Assembly (NCBI GenBank): GCA_006969625.1
Contig: CP030885.1
Location: 3,483,430-3,547,429 of the forward strand
Source: Rhodospirillaceae bacterium
Lineage (GTDB): Bacteria > Pseudomonadota > Alphaproteobacteria > Kiloniellales > DSM-21159
Reading direction: 5' to 3'
Length of the DNA stretch: 64,000 nucleotides
Part shown: positions 10,909-20,028 of the stretch, piece by piece
Position numbering within the stretch: the first letter of the stretch is position 1
How the letters are laid out: each line of letters starts with the position of its first letter
Program-made: the position numbers and the translations under genes
Notes under the pieces: model-generated
Told to the model about the DNA's origin: nothing
The model's database searches: none
Seen by the model: the letters and a program-made list of their open reading frames with translations, nothing else

Positions 10909-13900
10909 CTACTCCGCCGCCCGCCGCGCCTGCTCCGGCTCCTCGCGCTCTTCCGGCTTGCCGTAGCCGCCGCCGCCCGGCGTCTCCACGACGAAGACGT
11001 CGCCGGGGTGCATCTCGGCCTTGTCGGTGCCGCCCAGTTCCTCGACCGTGCCGTCGGCGCGTTCGACGAAGTTGTGGCCCAGAGCCCCGGGCGCGCCGCC
11101 GGCGACGCCGAAGTTCGGCACGGTGCGGTGGCTGGACAGGATCGAGGCGGTCATGGGCTCCAGGAAGCGCAGGCGGCGGACGGTGCCGTCGCCGCCGCGG
11201 TGCTTGCCCTTGCCGCCAGAGCCGTGGCGGATCTCGAAGGACTCCAGCAGGACCGGGAAGCGCCACTCCAGCACCTCCGGGTCGGTCAGGCGCGAGTTGG
11301 TCATGTGGGTGTGCACGGCATCGGTGCCGTCGAAGTCCGGCCCCGCGCCCGAGCCGCCGGCGATGGTCTCGTAATACTGGTAGGTCTGGTTGCCGAAGGT
11401 CAGGTTGTTCATCGTGCCCTGGGCGCCGGCCATCACGCCGGTGGCGCCGTAAAGGCAGTCGGTGATCGCCTGGCTGGTCTCCACGTTGCCGGCGACGACG
11501 GCGGCCGGATAGACCGGGTTCAGCATGCAGCCTTCGGGGATGACGATGTCGAGCGGCTTGAGCACGCCCTCATTCATCGGGATCTCGTCCTCGACCAGAG
11601 TGCGGAAGACATAGAGCACCGCTGCCCGGCAGACGGCCGAAGGGGCGTTGAAGTTGTTGGGCTGCTGGTCGCTGGTGCCGGTGAAATCGATGCGGGCGGT
11701 GCGCGCGTCCTTGTCGATGGAAATCGCCACCTCGATTTGGCTGCCGTCGTCCATCGGATAGACGAAGTGCCCGTCCGACAGGCGGTCGAGCACGCGGCGC
11801 ACCTGCTCTTCGGCGTTGTCCTGGACGTGGCGCATGTAGGCGTGCACCACCTCCAGCCCGAAGTGGTCGGAGATGCGGCGCAGCTCCTGCACGCCCTTGT
11901 TGCAGGCGGCGATCTGCGCCTGCAGGTCGGCAACGTTCTGGTCCGGGTTGCGCGCCGGGTAGGTGCCGCTGCCGAGCAGCTCGCGCAGCGCCCGCTCCCG
12001 GAAAGTGCCGCGGTCGATCAGCTTGAAGTTGTCGATCAGCACGCCCTCCTCCTCGACGGTGCGGGAGTCGGGCGGCATGGAGCCGGGGGTCAGGCCGCCG
12101 ACGTCGGCGTGGTGGCCGCGGCTGGCGACGTAGAAGAGGATTTCGCCTTCGGCCGTGCTGCCCGCCTGACCGAACACCGGCGTGATTACCGTCACGTCGG
12201 GCAGGTGGGTGCCGCCGTTGTAGGGCGCGTTGAGCACATAGACGTCGCCCTCGGCCATCTTGCTTTCGTTCTGGCGGATGACAGCGCGGATCGACTCGCT
12301 CATCGAGCCCAGGTGGACCGGCATGTGCGGCGCATTGGCCACCAGATCGCCCTGGGGCGTGAAGATGGCGCAGGAGAAGTCGAGCCGCTCCTTGATGTTG
12401 ACCGAATAGGCGGTCTTCTCCAGTACCGAGCCCATCTGCTCGGCGATCGACATGAAGAGGTTGTTGAAGATCTCCAGCATGACGGGATCGACCTGGGTGC
12501 CGACCGCCAGCTCGCGCTCGACCGGCACGGTGCGCTCCAGGACCAGGTGGTTGCGGTTCGTCAACTCCGCGCGCCAGCCCGGCTCGATCACCGTGGTGGA
12601 GTTCGGCTCGATGACGATGGCCGGGCCGGAGACGCGGTCGCCGACCAGCAGGTCGGCGCGGTCGTAGACCGGCGTGTCGTGCCACTGGCCGCTGGCGTAC
12701 ATCGGGCGCAGTGCACGCGGCTCCAGCGTTTGGGTACGCTCGACCGTCTCCAACCGGGGATCCTCGGCCGTGTCCATGCCGCCGATCGCCTCGACGCTGA
12801 CCGCCTCGACCAGGATCGGCTTGGTCTCCATGACGAAGCCGAAGCGCTGCGCATAGGCCGCCTCGAAGCGCTCAACCAGTTCGGCCCGGCTGCCGTTGTC
12901 GACGATCAAGGCGGAGTCGGTGCCCTCGTAACGCAGGTGCACCTTCTCCAGCACGCTCACGCGCGACTCCTCGACGTTCTGTTCGCGCATTTCCGCGCGC
13001 GCCTCGTCGGTCAACCGCTCGAAGACGGACGACAGCTTGTCCAGCGCATCGTCCAGGCGCGCCTCGACCGCCTGCTCCTTCATCAGGCGCACGTCGGCCA
13101 GCCCCATGCCGTAGGCCGAGAGCACGCCGGCCAGCGGGTGGACGAAGATGCGGGTCATCCCCAGCGTGTCGGCGATGTCGCAGGCGTGCTGCCCACCCGC
13201 GCCGCCGAAGCACTGCAGGGCGTACTCCGTGACGTCGTAGCCGCGCTGGATGGAAATCTTCTTGATGGCGTTGGCCATGTTTTCCACCGCGATGCGGCGA
13301 AAGCCCTCGGCCACGTCCTCCGGCTTGCGTTCGTCGCCGGTCGCCGCGTGGATCTCTTGCGCCAGCGCGTCGAACTTCACTTTCACCACCTCGGCATCCA
13401 GCCGCGCGTCGGCATCGGGCCCGAACACGGCGGGAAAGAAGTCTGGCTGGATGCGCCCCAGCATGACGTTGGCGTCCGTCACCGCCAGCGGCCCGCCCCG
13501 GCGGTAGCAGGCCGGGCCGGGGTTGGCGCCGGCACTGTCCGGCCCGACCCGGTAGCGGCTGCCGTCGAAATGCAGGATCGAGCCGCCGCCGGCGGCCACC
13601 GTGTGGATCTGCATCATCGGCGCGCGCATGCGCACGCCGGCGACCAGGGTCTCGAAGGCGCGCTCGTACTCGCCGTCGTAGTGGGCGACGTCGGTCGAGG
13701 TGCCGCCCATGTCGAAGGTGATCAGCTTGTCGAAGCCGCCCATGGCCGCCGTGCGCACGGCGCCGACGATGCCGCCGGCCGGGCCCGAGAGAATCGAGTC
13801 CTTGCCCTGGAAGGTATGGGCGTCGGTCAGGCCGCCGTTCGACTGCATGAACATCAGCCGCACGGCCTTGGCGCTGTCGGCGTCGAGTTCGCCGGCGACC

Positions 13901-14583
13901 AACTCGACGTAGCGGCGCAGGATGGGCGAGAGGTAGGCGTCGACCACCGTGGTATCGCCGCGGCTGACCAGCTTCATCAGCGGGCTGACGTCGTGACTGA
14001 CGGAGACCTGGGTAAATCCGATCTGGCGCGCGATCTCCGCCACGCGCGTTTCGTGGTCGGGGTAGCGGTAGCCGTGCATCAGCACCACGGCGCAGGCGCG
14101 GATGCCGTCGTCATAGGCAGCCTGCAGCCCCGCACGCGTTGCCTCCGCATCCAGCTCGGCCAGTATCTCTCCATCGGCCTTCAACCGCTCGGGCACCTCG
14201 ACCACCCGCTCGTACAGCAGCTCCGGCAGCTCGATCCGCCGGGTGAAAAGATGCGGACGATTCTGGTAGGCGATGCGCAGCGCGTCGCGGAAGCCGCGGG
14301 TGATAGCCAGGACCGTACGGTCGCCCTTGCGCTCCAGCAGCGCGTTGGTGGCGACCGTGGTGCCCATCTTTACGGCGTCGATGGCCTGCGAGGGGATCGG
14401 GGCGTCCTTGCCGATCTCCAACAGCTTGCGGATGCCGGCGATGGCGGCGTCGGCGTACTGTTCCGGGTTCTCCGACAGCACCTTGGCGGTCTCGATCTCG
14501 CCGTCCGGCCCGCGCGCCACCACGTCGGTGAAGGTGCCGCCGCGATCGATCCAGAACTGCCAGCCGCGCTTGCCCTCCGGCAT
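10909..14583 (-). CDS. Fused HyuA-HyuB type 5-oxoprolinase / hydantoinase
   Basis: 1224 residues. The N-terminal half (about 1-690) is HyuA-like, with the ATP-binding RGGTFTDVVARGPDG at the N-terminus, the acetate-kinase-like ITFDMGGTSTDVA near 283 and GGGS motifs. The C-terminal half, from about 700 (VDPVMLEIFNNLFMSIAEQMG), is HyuB-like. The single-chain layout is that of ATP-dependent 5-oxoprolinase (5-oxo-L-proline to glutamate), but related enzymes open hydantoins or carboxylate ketones, so substrate is uncertain. The start at 14583 (MPEGKRGWQFWID) fits the family. It is the first gene of a minus-strand group with the Tat cyclase and the binding protein. The long open frame on the opposite strand here is a GC-driven shadow. 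Confidence 0.88.
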   Translation of the reverse strand: MPEGKRGWQFWIDRGGTFTDVVARGPDGEIETAKVLSENPEQYADAAIAGIRKLLEIGKDAPIPSQAIDAVKMGTTVATNALLERKGDRTVLAITRGFRDALRIAYQNRPHLFTRRIELPELLYERVVEVPERLKADGEILAELDAEATRAGLQAAYDDGIRACAVVLMHGYRYPDHETRVAEIARQIGFTQVSVSHDVSPLMKLVSRGDTTVVDAYLSPILRRYVELVAGELDADSAKAVRLMFMQSNGGLTDAHTFQGKDSILSGPAGGIVGAVRTAAMGGFDKLITFDMGGTSTDVAHYDGEYERAFETLVAGVRMRAPMMQIHTVAAGGGSILHFDGSRYRVGPDSAGANPGPACYRRGGPLAVTDANVMLGRIQPDFFPAVFGPDADARLDAEVVKVKFDALAQEIHAATGDERKPEDVAEGFRRIAVENMANAIKKISIQRGYDVTEYALQCFGGAGGQHACDIADTLGMTRIFVHPLAGVLSAYGMGLADVRLMKEQAVEARLDDALDKLSSVFERLTDEARAEMREQNVEESRVSVLEKVHLRYEGTDSALIVDNGSRAELVERFEAAYAQRFGFVMETKPILVEAVSVEAIGGMDTAEDPRLETVERTQTLEPRALRPMYASGQWHDTPVYDRADLLVGDRVSGPAIVIEPNSTTVIEPGWRAELTNRNHLVLERTVPVERELAVGTQVDPVMLEIFNNLFMSIAEQMGSVLEKTAYSVNIKERLDFSCAIFTPQGDLVANAPHMPVHLGSMSESIRAVIRQNESKMAEGDVYVLNAPYNGGTHLPDVTVITPVFGQAGSTAEGEILFYVASRGHHADVGGLTPGSMPPDSRTVEEEGVLIDNFKLIDRGTFRERALRELLGSGTYPARNPDQNVADLQAQIAACNKGVQELRRISDHFGLEVVHAYMRHVQDNAEEQVRRVLDRLSDGHFVYPMDDGSQIEVAISIDKDARTARIDFTGTSDQQPNNFNAPSAVCRAAVLYVFRTLVEDEIPMNEGVLKPLDIVIPEGCMLNPVYPAAVVAGNVETSQAITDCLYGATGVMAGAQGTMNNLTFGNQTYQYYETIAGGSGAGPDFDGTDAVHTHMTNSRLTDPEVLEWRFPVLLESFEIRHGSGGKGKHRGGDGTVRRLRFLEPMTASILSSHRTVPNFGVAGGAPGALGHNFVERADGTVEELGGTDKAEMHPGDVFVVETPGGGGYGKPEEREEPEQARRAAE

Positions 14584-14650
14584 CGCTAAACCTCGTCGTG
14601 TATGGGAAAGGAAAAACTGGCGGCTAAAGCAGCAGGTCGCGGCCGGAAGG

Positions 14651-15667
14651 TCAACGGGGCTGCTGCGACTGCGTCTTCGCCAGGTCCGCCTGCAGGTCTT
14701 GCGCGTTCAGACCGCGGCCGATGACCACCAGCCGCGTCTGTGCCGGCCGGCCCCTTGGCCAGGCCGCAAGCCATACCGGCTCGTGGAAAACATGCTGCAC
14801 GCCCTGGACCAGCAGGGGGCGCCGCTCGCCGGCGACGCGGACGAGGCCCTTGACCCGCAGCAGCCTGTCGCCGCGGCCCTCGACCAGCTCCGTCAGCCAG
14901 CGGGAGAAGGCGGCCCAGTCGACCGGCTCGTCCCAGGTCAGGCTGTGGGCCTCTACGCCCCCATGGCGATCGTGGTGGTGATCTCGATGGTGGTCGTGCT
15001 GCGCCTCAGCGGCGCCGAGCCAGCGGTCGAGCTCGGCCAAGCGCTCGGCGTCTGGCCGGCGCGCCTGGTTCAGGATGACGCCGGGGTCCAGGTCGCCGTG
15101 CAGCACGCGGACCCGTGGCGCACCGGGGTTGAGCGCCGCCAGCTCCGCCTCCAGCGCCGCCGTGTCGGGCGCCATGTCGGTCTTGGTCAGCAGGATGCGG
15201 TCAGCGACGGCCGCCTGCTTCACCGCCTCGGCATGCGCGGCCAGGGTGTCGAGGCCGGCGACCGCGTCGACCGTGGCGACGCAGGCGTCGAGGGCGAAGA
15301 AGCTGCCGACCAGCGGGTCGGCGACCAGGGTCTGCAGCACCGGCGCCGGGTCGGCCAGCCCGGTGGTCTCGACCGCCACGCGCGCGAAGGGCGGGATCGT
15401 GCCTGCCTGACGCTTGGTCAGGAGATCGCGCAGGGTGGCGACCAGATCCTGGCGCAGCGCGCAGCACAGGCAGCCGGAGGTGAGGACGGTCACCTCGTCG
15501 GTGACCGTCTCCACCAGTTCATGATCCAGCCCGACCTCGCCCAGTTCGTTGACGATCACCGCCGTATCCGCCAACTCCGGGCGCGCCAGCAGCTTGCCCA
15601 GAAGCGTGGTCTTGCCGCTGCCCAGGAAGCCGGTGATCAGCGTGACGGGGATGCGGGCGTCGCTCAT
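14651..15667 (-). CDS. CobW/COG0523-family metal-handling GTPase
   Basis: G3E-family GTPase of 338 residues. Walker A is GFLGSGKTTLL (residues 13-23). The metal-binding motif GCLCCALR (CxCC) lies near 65-72, followed by VETTGLADPAPV near 98 and the guanine-specificity motif LLTKTD near 160. A histidine-rich insert, HDHHRDHHHDRH, lies near 225-237 and is typical of zinc or cobalt chaperones of this group. The C-terminal CobW domain follows. ATG at 15667 is chosen because the frame upstream overlaps the next gene and has no family similarity. It lies 8 bases after the FAD oxidoreductase, so they are probably co-transcribed. The metal is not predictable. Confidence 0.88.
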   Translation of the reverse strand: MSDARIPVTLITGFLGSGKTTLLGKLLARPELADTAVIVNELGEVGLDHELVETVTDEVTVLTSGCLCCALRQDLVATLRDLLTKRQAGTIPPFARVAVETTGLADPAPVLQTLVADPLVGSFFALDACVATVDAVAGLDTLAAHAEAVKQAAVADRILLTKTDMAPDTAALEAELAALNPGAPRVRVLHGDLDPGVILNQARRPDAERLAELDRWLGAAEAQHDHHRDHHHDRHGGVEAHSLTWDEPVDWAAFSRWLTELVEGRGDRLLRVKGLVRVAGERRPLLVQGVQHVFHEPVWLAAWPRGRPAQTRLVVIGRGLNAQDLQADLAKTQSQQPR

Positions 15668-15675
15668 GCCGAAGC

Positions 15676-16800
15676 TCAGGCCGCCGCCGCCCGCGCCCGC
15701 TCCAGGCTCTCCAGGGTCAGCTCGGCGAGCGCCAGGGAGGCGGTCAGGCCGGGGCTCTCGATGCCGTAGAGGTTGACCAGGCCGGGCACCCCGTGGGTCT
15801 CGCTGCCTTGGATCACGAAATCCCTGGCCGTCTCGCCGGGCGCCTGCAGCTTCGGGCGGATCCCGGCATAGCCCGGCAGCAGCGCGCCGTCCGGCAGCTG
15901 CGGCCAATACTTCCTGACGGCGGCGTAGAAGGCCTCGGCGCGCACCGGATCGACGTCGTAGTCGTCTGGGCGCTCCACCCACTCGACGTCAGGGCCGAAG
16001 CGCGCCGCACCGCCCAGGTCGACGGTGACGTGCACGCCCAGGCCGGCGGCTTCCGGCACCGGGTAGATCAGGCGCGAGAAGGGGCTGCGGCCGGCCAGGG
16101 TGTAGTAGTTGCCCTTCGCGTAGTAGGCCTGCGGGATGGTCGCAGGCGGCAGGCCGGCAATCTGCCGCGCCACCGGCACGGCATAGAGCCCGGCGGCATT
16201 GACCAGCGTATCAGCCAGCAGGCTCATCGGCGCGGCGCCGCCGACTTCCAGCCGGATGCCCTCGGGCGTCACCGCCCCCGCCTCCAGCGGCGCATGGAAG
16301 GCGACCATGGCGCCGGCCGCCTCGGCGTCGCCCAGGTAGGCGAGCATCAGGCCGTGGCTGTCGACGATACCGGACGAGGGCGACCAGAGCGCCGCCACGC
16401 AGCGCACCGCAGCTTCCACCTCGCGCACCTGCTCGGGCGTACGCCATTCCAAGTCGGGCACGCCGTTGGCCGCCGCCTTGTCCTTGAGCTGGGCCAGGGT
16501 GGGGATCTGCGCCTCGTCGGTGGCGACGATCAGCTTGCCGCAGCGCCGGTGGTCGACGCCATGCTCGGCGCAGTAGGCGTAGAGCGCCTGCTTTCCGGCG
16601 ACGCAGGCGCGCGCCTTCAAGCTGCCGGTCGGGTAGTAGATGCCGGCGTGGATCACCTCGGAGTTGCGCGAGGAGGTCTCGGAGCCGATCTCGCCGGCAC
16701 GCTCCAGCACGATCGTGTCGCGCCCGGCTAGAGCCAGCGCCCGCGCCACGGCCAAGCCGACCACCCCGGCCCCGATCACCACCGCATCGATGCGTTCCAT
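15676..16800 (-). CDS. FAD-dependent oxidoreductase, LhgO / L-2-hydroxyglutarate-dehydrogenase-like
   Basis: 374-residue DAO-superfamily flavoprotein. The dinucleotide-binding motif is [19 protein letters not shown] (about residues 4-22), followed by an [15 protein letters not shown] stretch near 43-57. That stretch is a hallmark of the L-2-hydroxyglutarate oxidase/dehydrogenase (LhgO) subgroup, as is [11 protein letters not shown] near the C-terminus. The likely reaction is oxidation of a 2-hydroxyacid such as L-2-hydroxyglutarate to the 2-oxoacid. An in-frame ATG five codons earlier (16815) is an alternative start. The upstream region carries a 10-bp-phased repeat and the divergent dctP gene. 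Confidence 0.8.
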   Translation of the reverse strand: MERIDAVVIGAGVVGLAVARALALAGRDTIVLERAGEIGSETSSRNSEVIHAGIYYPTGSLKARACVAGKQALYAYCAEHGVDHRRCGKLIVATDEAQIPTLAQLKDKAAANGVPDLEWRTPEQVREVEAAVRCVAALWSPSSGIVDSHGLMLAYLGDAEAAGAMVAFHAPLEAGAVTPEGIRLEVGGAAPMSLLADTLVNAAGLYAVPVARQIAGLPPATIPQAYYAKGNYYTLAGRSPFSRLIYPVPEAAGLGVHVTVDLGGAARFGPDVEWVERPDDYDVDPVRAEAFYAAVRKYWPQLPDGALLPGYAGIRPKLQAPGETARDFVIQGSETHGVPGLVNLYGIESPGLTASLALAELTLESLERARAAAA

Positions 16801-16820
16801 TACGCCTAGTCCCACTCGCT

Positions 16821-16920
16821 ACCCGGGAGATCCCGCGATCCCCCGCGCTGTCCCGCAGTTTCCCGTATCGTCCCGCGAAATCCCGCGAGATCCCGGAGCA
16901 TCCCACGGAGCCCTGCAAAG
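16821..16920. repeat. Degenerate 10-bp tandem repeat, TCCCGCGnnn, about ten units in exact phase
   Basis: From 16821, successive 10-base blocks read ACCCGGGAGA, TCCCGCGATC, CCCCGCGCTG, TCCCGCAGTT, TCCCGTATCG, TCCCGCGAAA, TCCCGCGAGA, TCCCGGAGCA, TCCCACGGAG, CCCTGCAAAG. The CCC core recurs every 10 bases without slippage, once per helical turn. The array lies between the divergent FAD oxidoreductase and dctP genes. Confidence 0.75.
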
Positions 16921-17039
16921 TCTCTCCCATGTTGACCGTCCGCCCCGCCATGGATCAAGCTTCCGGCGTACCCGAAGCGCGGCATCGCACGACCGCGCCC
17001 GCCACCGGTTCACAAGCCGCAACAGGGAGATACACCACC

Positions 17040-18020
17040 ATGCGCAAGACGCTGACGCTCGCGCGCGCCGCCACGCTGGCCGCCGCGACCGCCCTCTTTG
17101 CCGCTCCGGCGGCGGCCGAGACCTGGGACATGCCGACCCCCTACCCGGACGGCAACTTCCATACCGAGAACATCAAGCAGTTCGCCGCCGAAGTTGCCGA
17201 GGCGACGGGCGGCGAGCTGGAGATCACGGTCCATCCGGCCGGCTCGCTGTTCAAGCATCCGGAGATCAAGAACGCGGTGCGCTCCGGCCAGGTGCCGGCC
17301 GGCGAGTTCCTGCTCTCGCGCCTGTCCAACGAGAACCCGGTGTTCGGCGTCGATTCCGTGCCCTTCCTGGCCAACAGCTACGCCGCCGCCGAAAAGCTAT
17401 GGATGGCCTCCAAGCCGCAGATCGACGAGCTGCTGGCCGAGCAGAACCTGATGCCGCTGTTCAGCGTGCCCTGGCCGCCGCAGGGCATCTACGCCAGCCA
17501 GCCGATCGAGGCGATCGAGGACATGCAGGGCCTGAAGTTCCGCACCTACAACGCCGCCACCGAGCGGCTGGCCCAGCTCGCCGGTGCGGTGCCGACCCAG
17601 GTCGAGGTGCCGGACATCGCCCAGGCCTTCGCCACCGGCCGGGTCGAAGCGATGATCACTTCGGCGACCACCGGCGTGAACTCCAAGGCCTGGGACTTCC
17701 TCAGCCACTACTACGACACCCAGGCCTGGCTGCCGAAGAACATCGTGGTGGTCAACGTCGACGCCTTCGAGGCGCTGTCCCACGAGGTGAAGGCCGCTGT
17801 CATGGAGGCCGCCGAGAACGCCCAGGACCGCGGCTGGGAAATGTCGAAGACCGCCACCACCGAGGCGACCCAGACGCTGGCCGACAACGGCATCACGGTC
17901 TCCGATCCCAGCGAGGCGCTGGCCGCCAGCCTGCGCGAGATCGGCGAGACCATGGCGGCCGAGTGGTCGGACGAGGCCGGCGCGGCCGGCACCGCGATCC
18001 TCGAAGCCTACCGGAACTAG
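17040..18020 (+). CDS. dctP: TRAP transporter solute-binding protein (DctP family)
   Basis: 326 residues. A signal peptide (MRKTLTLARAATLAAATALF, cleaved near APAAAETW) is followed by a DctP fold. Visible family features are ITVHPAGSLFKHPEIKNAVRSGQV near 65 and the conserved GLKFRTYNAATERLAQLAGAVPTQV region near 165, which holds the arginine that normally salt-bridges a carboxylate ligand. The ATG at 17040 follows an AGGGAG site. The frame upstream (from 16929) lacks signal character and is rejected as start. It is followed by the small and large TRAP membrane genes. The ligand is unknown; an organic acid is likely from the conserved arginine. Confidence 0.92.
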   Translation: MRKTLTLARAATLAAATALFAAPAAAETWDMPTPYPDGNFHTENIKQFAAEVAEATGGELEITVHPAGSLFKHPEIKNAVRSGQVPAGEFLLSRLSNENPVFGVDSVPFLANSYAAAEKLWMASKPQIDELLAEQNLMPLFSVPWPPQGIYASQPIEAIEDMQGLKFRTYNAATERLAQLAGAVPTQVEVPDIAQAFATGRVEAMITSATTGVNSKAWDFLSHYYDTQAWLPKNIVVVNVDAFEALSHEVKAAVMEAAENAQDRGWEMSKTATTEATQTLADNGITVSDPSEALAASLREIGETMAAEWSDEAGAAGTAILEAYRN

Positions 18021-18065
18021 CGCGGAGAGGCAGGGAAAGGGCGGCTTTGGCGACGACCTCCGGAT

Positions 18066-18083
18066 AGCGGCCTTGCGGCCGCT
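18066..18083 (+). terminator. Hairpin between dctP and dctQ (possible attenuating terminator)
   Basis: AGCGGCC pairs with GGCCGCT over 7 bases around the loop TTGC, 45 bases after the dctP stop. There is no T tract. A hairpin here could stabilise the dctP message or reduce read-through, giving more binding protein than membrane subunits. Confidence 0.35.
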
Positions 18084-18121
18084 GTCCCGGCAAACGCCCC
18101 TTCCCCTCCCGCGTCCGCTTC

Positions 18122-18664
18122 ATGCGCCGCGCCCTCGACCTCCTCTACCTGGCCTCGGGCTGGGTCGCCGCCGGCTTCCTGGTCGCGATCTTCGCCGTCG
18201 TGCTCGGCCAGGTGCTGCTGAACCTGACGAACACGCTGGTTCGCTGGGCGACCGGCACGCCGAGCGGCCTGCTGATCCCCTCCTACGCCGAGTTTGCCGG
18301 CTTCTTCCTGGCCGCGGCGTCGTTCTTCGCGCTGGCCTACACCCTGAAGAACGGCGCGCATATCCGCGTCACCCTGATCATTCAGCACACGCGGCCGGGC
18401 CTGCGGCGCGGGCTGGAGATCTGGTGCAGCGGCATCGCCGCCCTGCTCGCCGGCTACTTCACCTACTGGGCCGGCAATCTGACTAGGGAATCGTTCAAGT
18501 TCGGGGACGTGTCCTACGGCCTCGTCGCCATTCCCCTGTGGCTGCCGCAGGCGGCGATGACACTCGGCGCCGGGGTGCTGACGGTGGCGCTGCTCGACGA
18601 GCTGCAGCGGGTCGCCCGCGGCCTGCCGCCCGCCTACGACCAGGGCAAGGGCCTGCTGGAGTAA
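18122..18664 (+). CDS. dctQ: TRAP transporter small membrane subunit (DctQ family)
   Basis: 180 residues with four predicted membrane helices and the DctQ pattern: an N-terminal helix, then SYAEFAGFFLAAASFFALAYTLKNGAHIRV around residues 57-86. The AHIRV(T/D) motif is characteristic of the family. It couples the periplasmic binding protein to the large permease subunit. It lies 101 bases after dctP, with a hairpin in the gap, and 9 bases before dctM. No clear ribosome site is visible before the ATG. Confidence 0.88.
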   Translation: MRRALDLLYLASGWVAAGFLVAIFAVVLGQVLLNLTNTLVRWATGTPSGLLIPSYAEFAGFFLAAASFFALAYTLKNGAHIRVTLIIQHTRPGLRRGLEIWCSGIAALLAGYFTYWAGNLTRESFKFGDVSYGLVAIPLWLPQAAMTLGAGVLTVALLDELQRVARGLPPAYDQGKGLLE

Positions 18665-18673
18665 TCGCCGCGG

Positions 18674-19978
18674 ATGGACCAGCTCCTGCTCTCCGGCTTC
18701 CTCGCGCTCGCCCTGCTCGGCCTGCTGGCCAGCGGCGTCTGGGTGGCCTTCGCCCTTATGGCCAGCGGCTGGCTGGCGATCGAACTCTTCACCGACCGGC
18801 CGGTCGGCCAGGTGCTGGCCTCCAGCGTCTGGGGTGCCTCCGCCGAGTGGGCGCTGGCCGCCCTGCCGCTGTTCATCTGGATGGGCGAGATCCTGTTCCG
18901 CTCGAAGCTCTCGGGCGACCTCTTCGCCGGCCTCGCCCCCTGGATGGCGCGCCTGCCCGGCCGGCTGCTGCATTCCAACATCCTGGCCTGCGGCATCTTC
19001 GCGGCCGTCTCCGGCTCCTCGGCGGCGACCGCCGCCACCATCGGCAAGATGGCCCTGCCCGAGCTGCAGCGCCGCGGCTACCACGAGCGCATGACCATCG
19101 GCACGCTGGCCGGCTCGGCCACCCTCGGCCTGCTGATCCCGCCCTCGATCATCCTGATCGTCTACGGCGTCGCCATCGAGGAATCGATCGCCCGCCTGTT
19201 CATCGCCGGCGTCGTCCCGGGGCTGATGCTGATGGGACTGTTCATGCTCTTCGTCGGCGCCTGGTCGCTGCTGAACCCCGACAAGGTGCCGCCGCCGGAC
19301 GCCAGCTACACCTGGGGCCAGCGCCTGGCCGCGCTGCAGAAGCTCGGACCGGTGGTGGCGCTGATCCTCGGCGTCATCGGCTCGATCTACTTCGGCATCG
19401 CCAGCCCGACCGACGCCGCCGCCGTCGGCGTCGCCCTGGCGCTCTTGCTGTCCTGGTCGTCCGGCACGCTGACGCGGGCGAGCTTCAAGGCCTCGCTGCT
19501 GGGCGCGGTGCGCACCTCCTGCATGATCGCCTTCATCCTCGCCGGCGCCGCCTTCCTCACCACCGCGATGGGGTTCACCGGCCTGCCGCGCGACCTGGCG
19601 GCCTGGATCGGCGAGATGCAGCTCAGCCCCTACGCCCTGTTGGCGGCGCTGACGGTGTTCTTCATCCTGCTCGGCTGCTTCCTCGACGGCATCTCGGTCG
19701 TCGTGCTGACCACGGCAGTGATCCTGCCGATGGTCGAGGCCGCCGGCATCGACCGCATCTGGTTCGGGATCTACCTGGTGCTGGTCGTGGAGATGAGCCA
19801 GATCACGCCGCCGGTAGGCTTCAACCTCTTCGTCATCCAGGGGCTGACCGGGCGCAACATCCTGCAGGTGGCGCGCGCCGCCCTGCCCTTCTTCGCGCTG
19901 ATGCTGGTCGCGGTCGTGCTGCTGGTCGCCTTCCCCGGCCTCGCCACCTGGCTGCCGGAACAGATGCTGGCCCGCTAG
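18674..19978 (+). CDS. dctM: TRAP transporter large permease subunit (DctM family)
   Basis: 434 residues, about 12 membrane helices. Family features include GSSAATAATIGKMALPELQRRGY near 113-135 (the conserved SGSS-TAA region that forms the substrate/sodium path) and LGLLIPPSIILIVYG near 153. The C-terminal MSQITPPVGFNLFVIQG is also typical. It acts as the Na+-coupled translocator of the tripartite importer. The gene converges on soxG, so the importer may serve the sarcosine-oxidase pathway, but no shared regulator is proven. Confidence 0.93.
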   Translation: MDQLLLSGFLALALLGLLASGVWVAFALMASGWLAIELFTDRPVGQVLASSVWGASAEWALAALPLFIWMGEILFRSKLSGDLFAGLAPWMARLPGRLLHSNILACGIFAAVSGSSAATAATIGKMALPELQRRGYHERMTIGTLAGSATLGLLIPPSIILIVYGVAIEESIARLFIAGVVPGLMLMGLFMLFVGAWSLLNPDKVPPPDASYTWGQRLAALQKLGPVVALILGVIGSIYFGIASPTDAAAVGVALALLLSWSSGTLTRASFKASLLGAVRTSCMIAFILAGAAFLTTAMGFTGLPRDLAAWIGEMQLSPYALLAALTVFFILLGCFLDGISVVVLTTAVILPMVEAAGIDRIWFGIYLVLVVEMSQITPPVGFNLFVIQGLTGRNILQVARAALPFFALMLVAVVLLVAFPGLATWLPEQMLAR

Positions 19979-19981
19979 ACA

Positions 19982-19996
19982 GCGGCCTACGGCCGC
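19982..19996. terminator. Hairpin between convergent dctM and soxG
   Basis: GCGGCC-TAC-GGCCGC is a perfect 6-bp stem with a 3-base loop, placed 4 bases after the dctM stop and 33 bases from the soxG stop. It could act in both directions. There is no T tract on either side. It closely resembles the hairpin between dctP and dctQ. Confidence 0.4.
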
Positions 19997-20028
19997 CGTG
20001 GGGTCGACCCAACTTCGCGCTCGCCCTT

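Noticed and set aside
10789..14589. 1266-residue open frame on the plus strand
   Set aside because: It lies wholly antisense to the fused oxoprolinase gene, which has clear family motifs. The antisense product is His/Asp/Val/Arg-rich without domains, as expected from GC-rich codon bias.
16821..16920. CRISPR-like array
   Set aside because: The units are 10 bases and adjoining, with no spacers of constant length and no cas genes nearby.
16929..17039. N-terminal extension of dctP from an ATG at 16929
   Set aside because: The extension would bury the signal peptide behind 37 non-hydrophobic residues. The ATG at 17040 has a good ribosome site.
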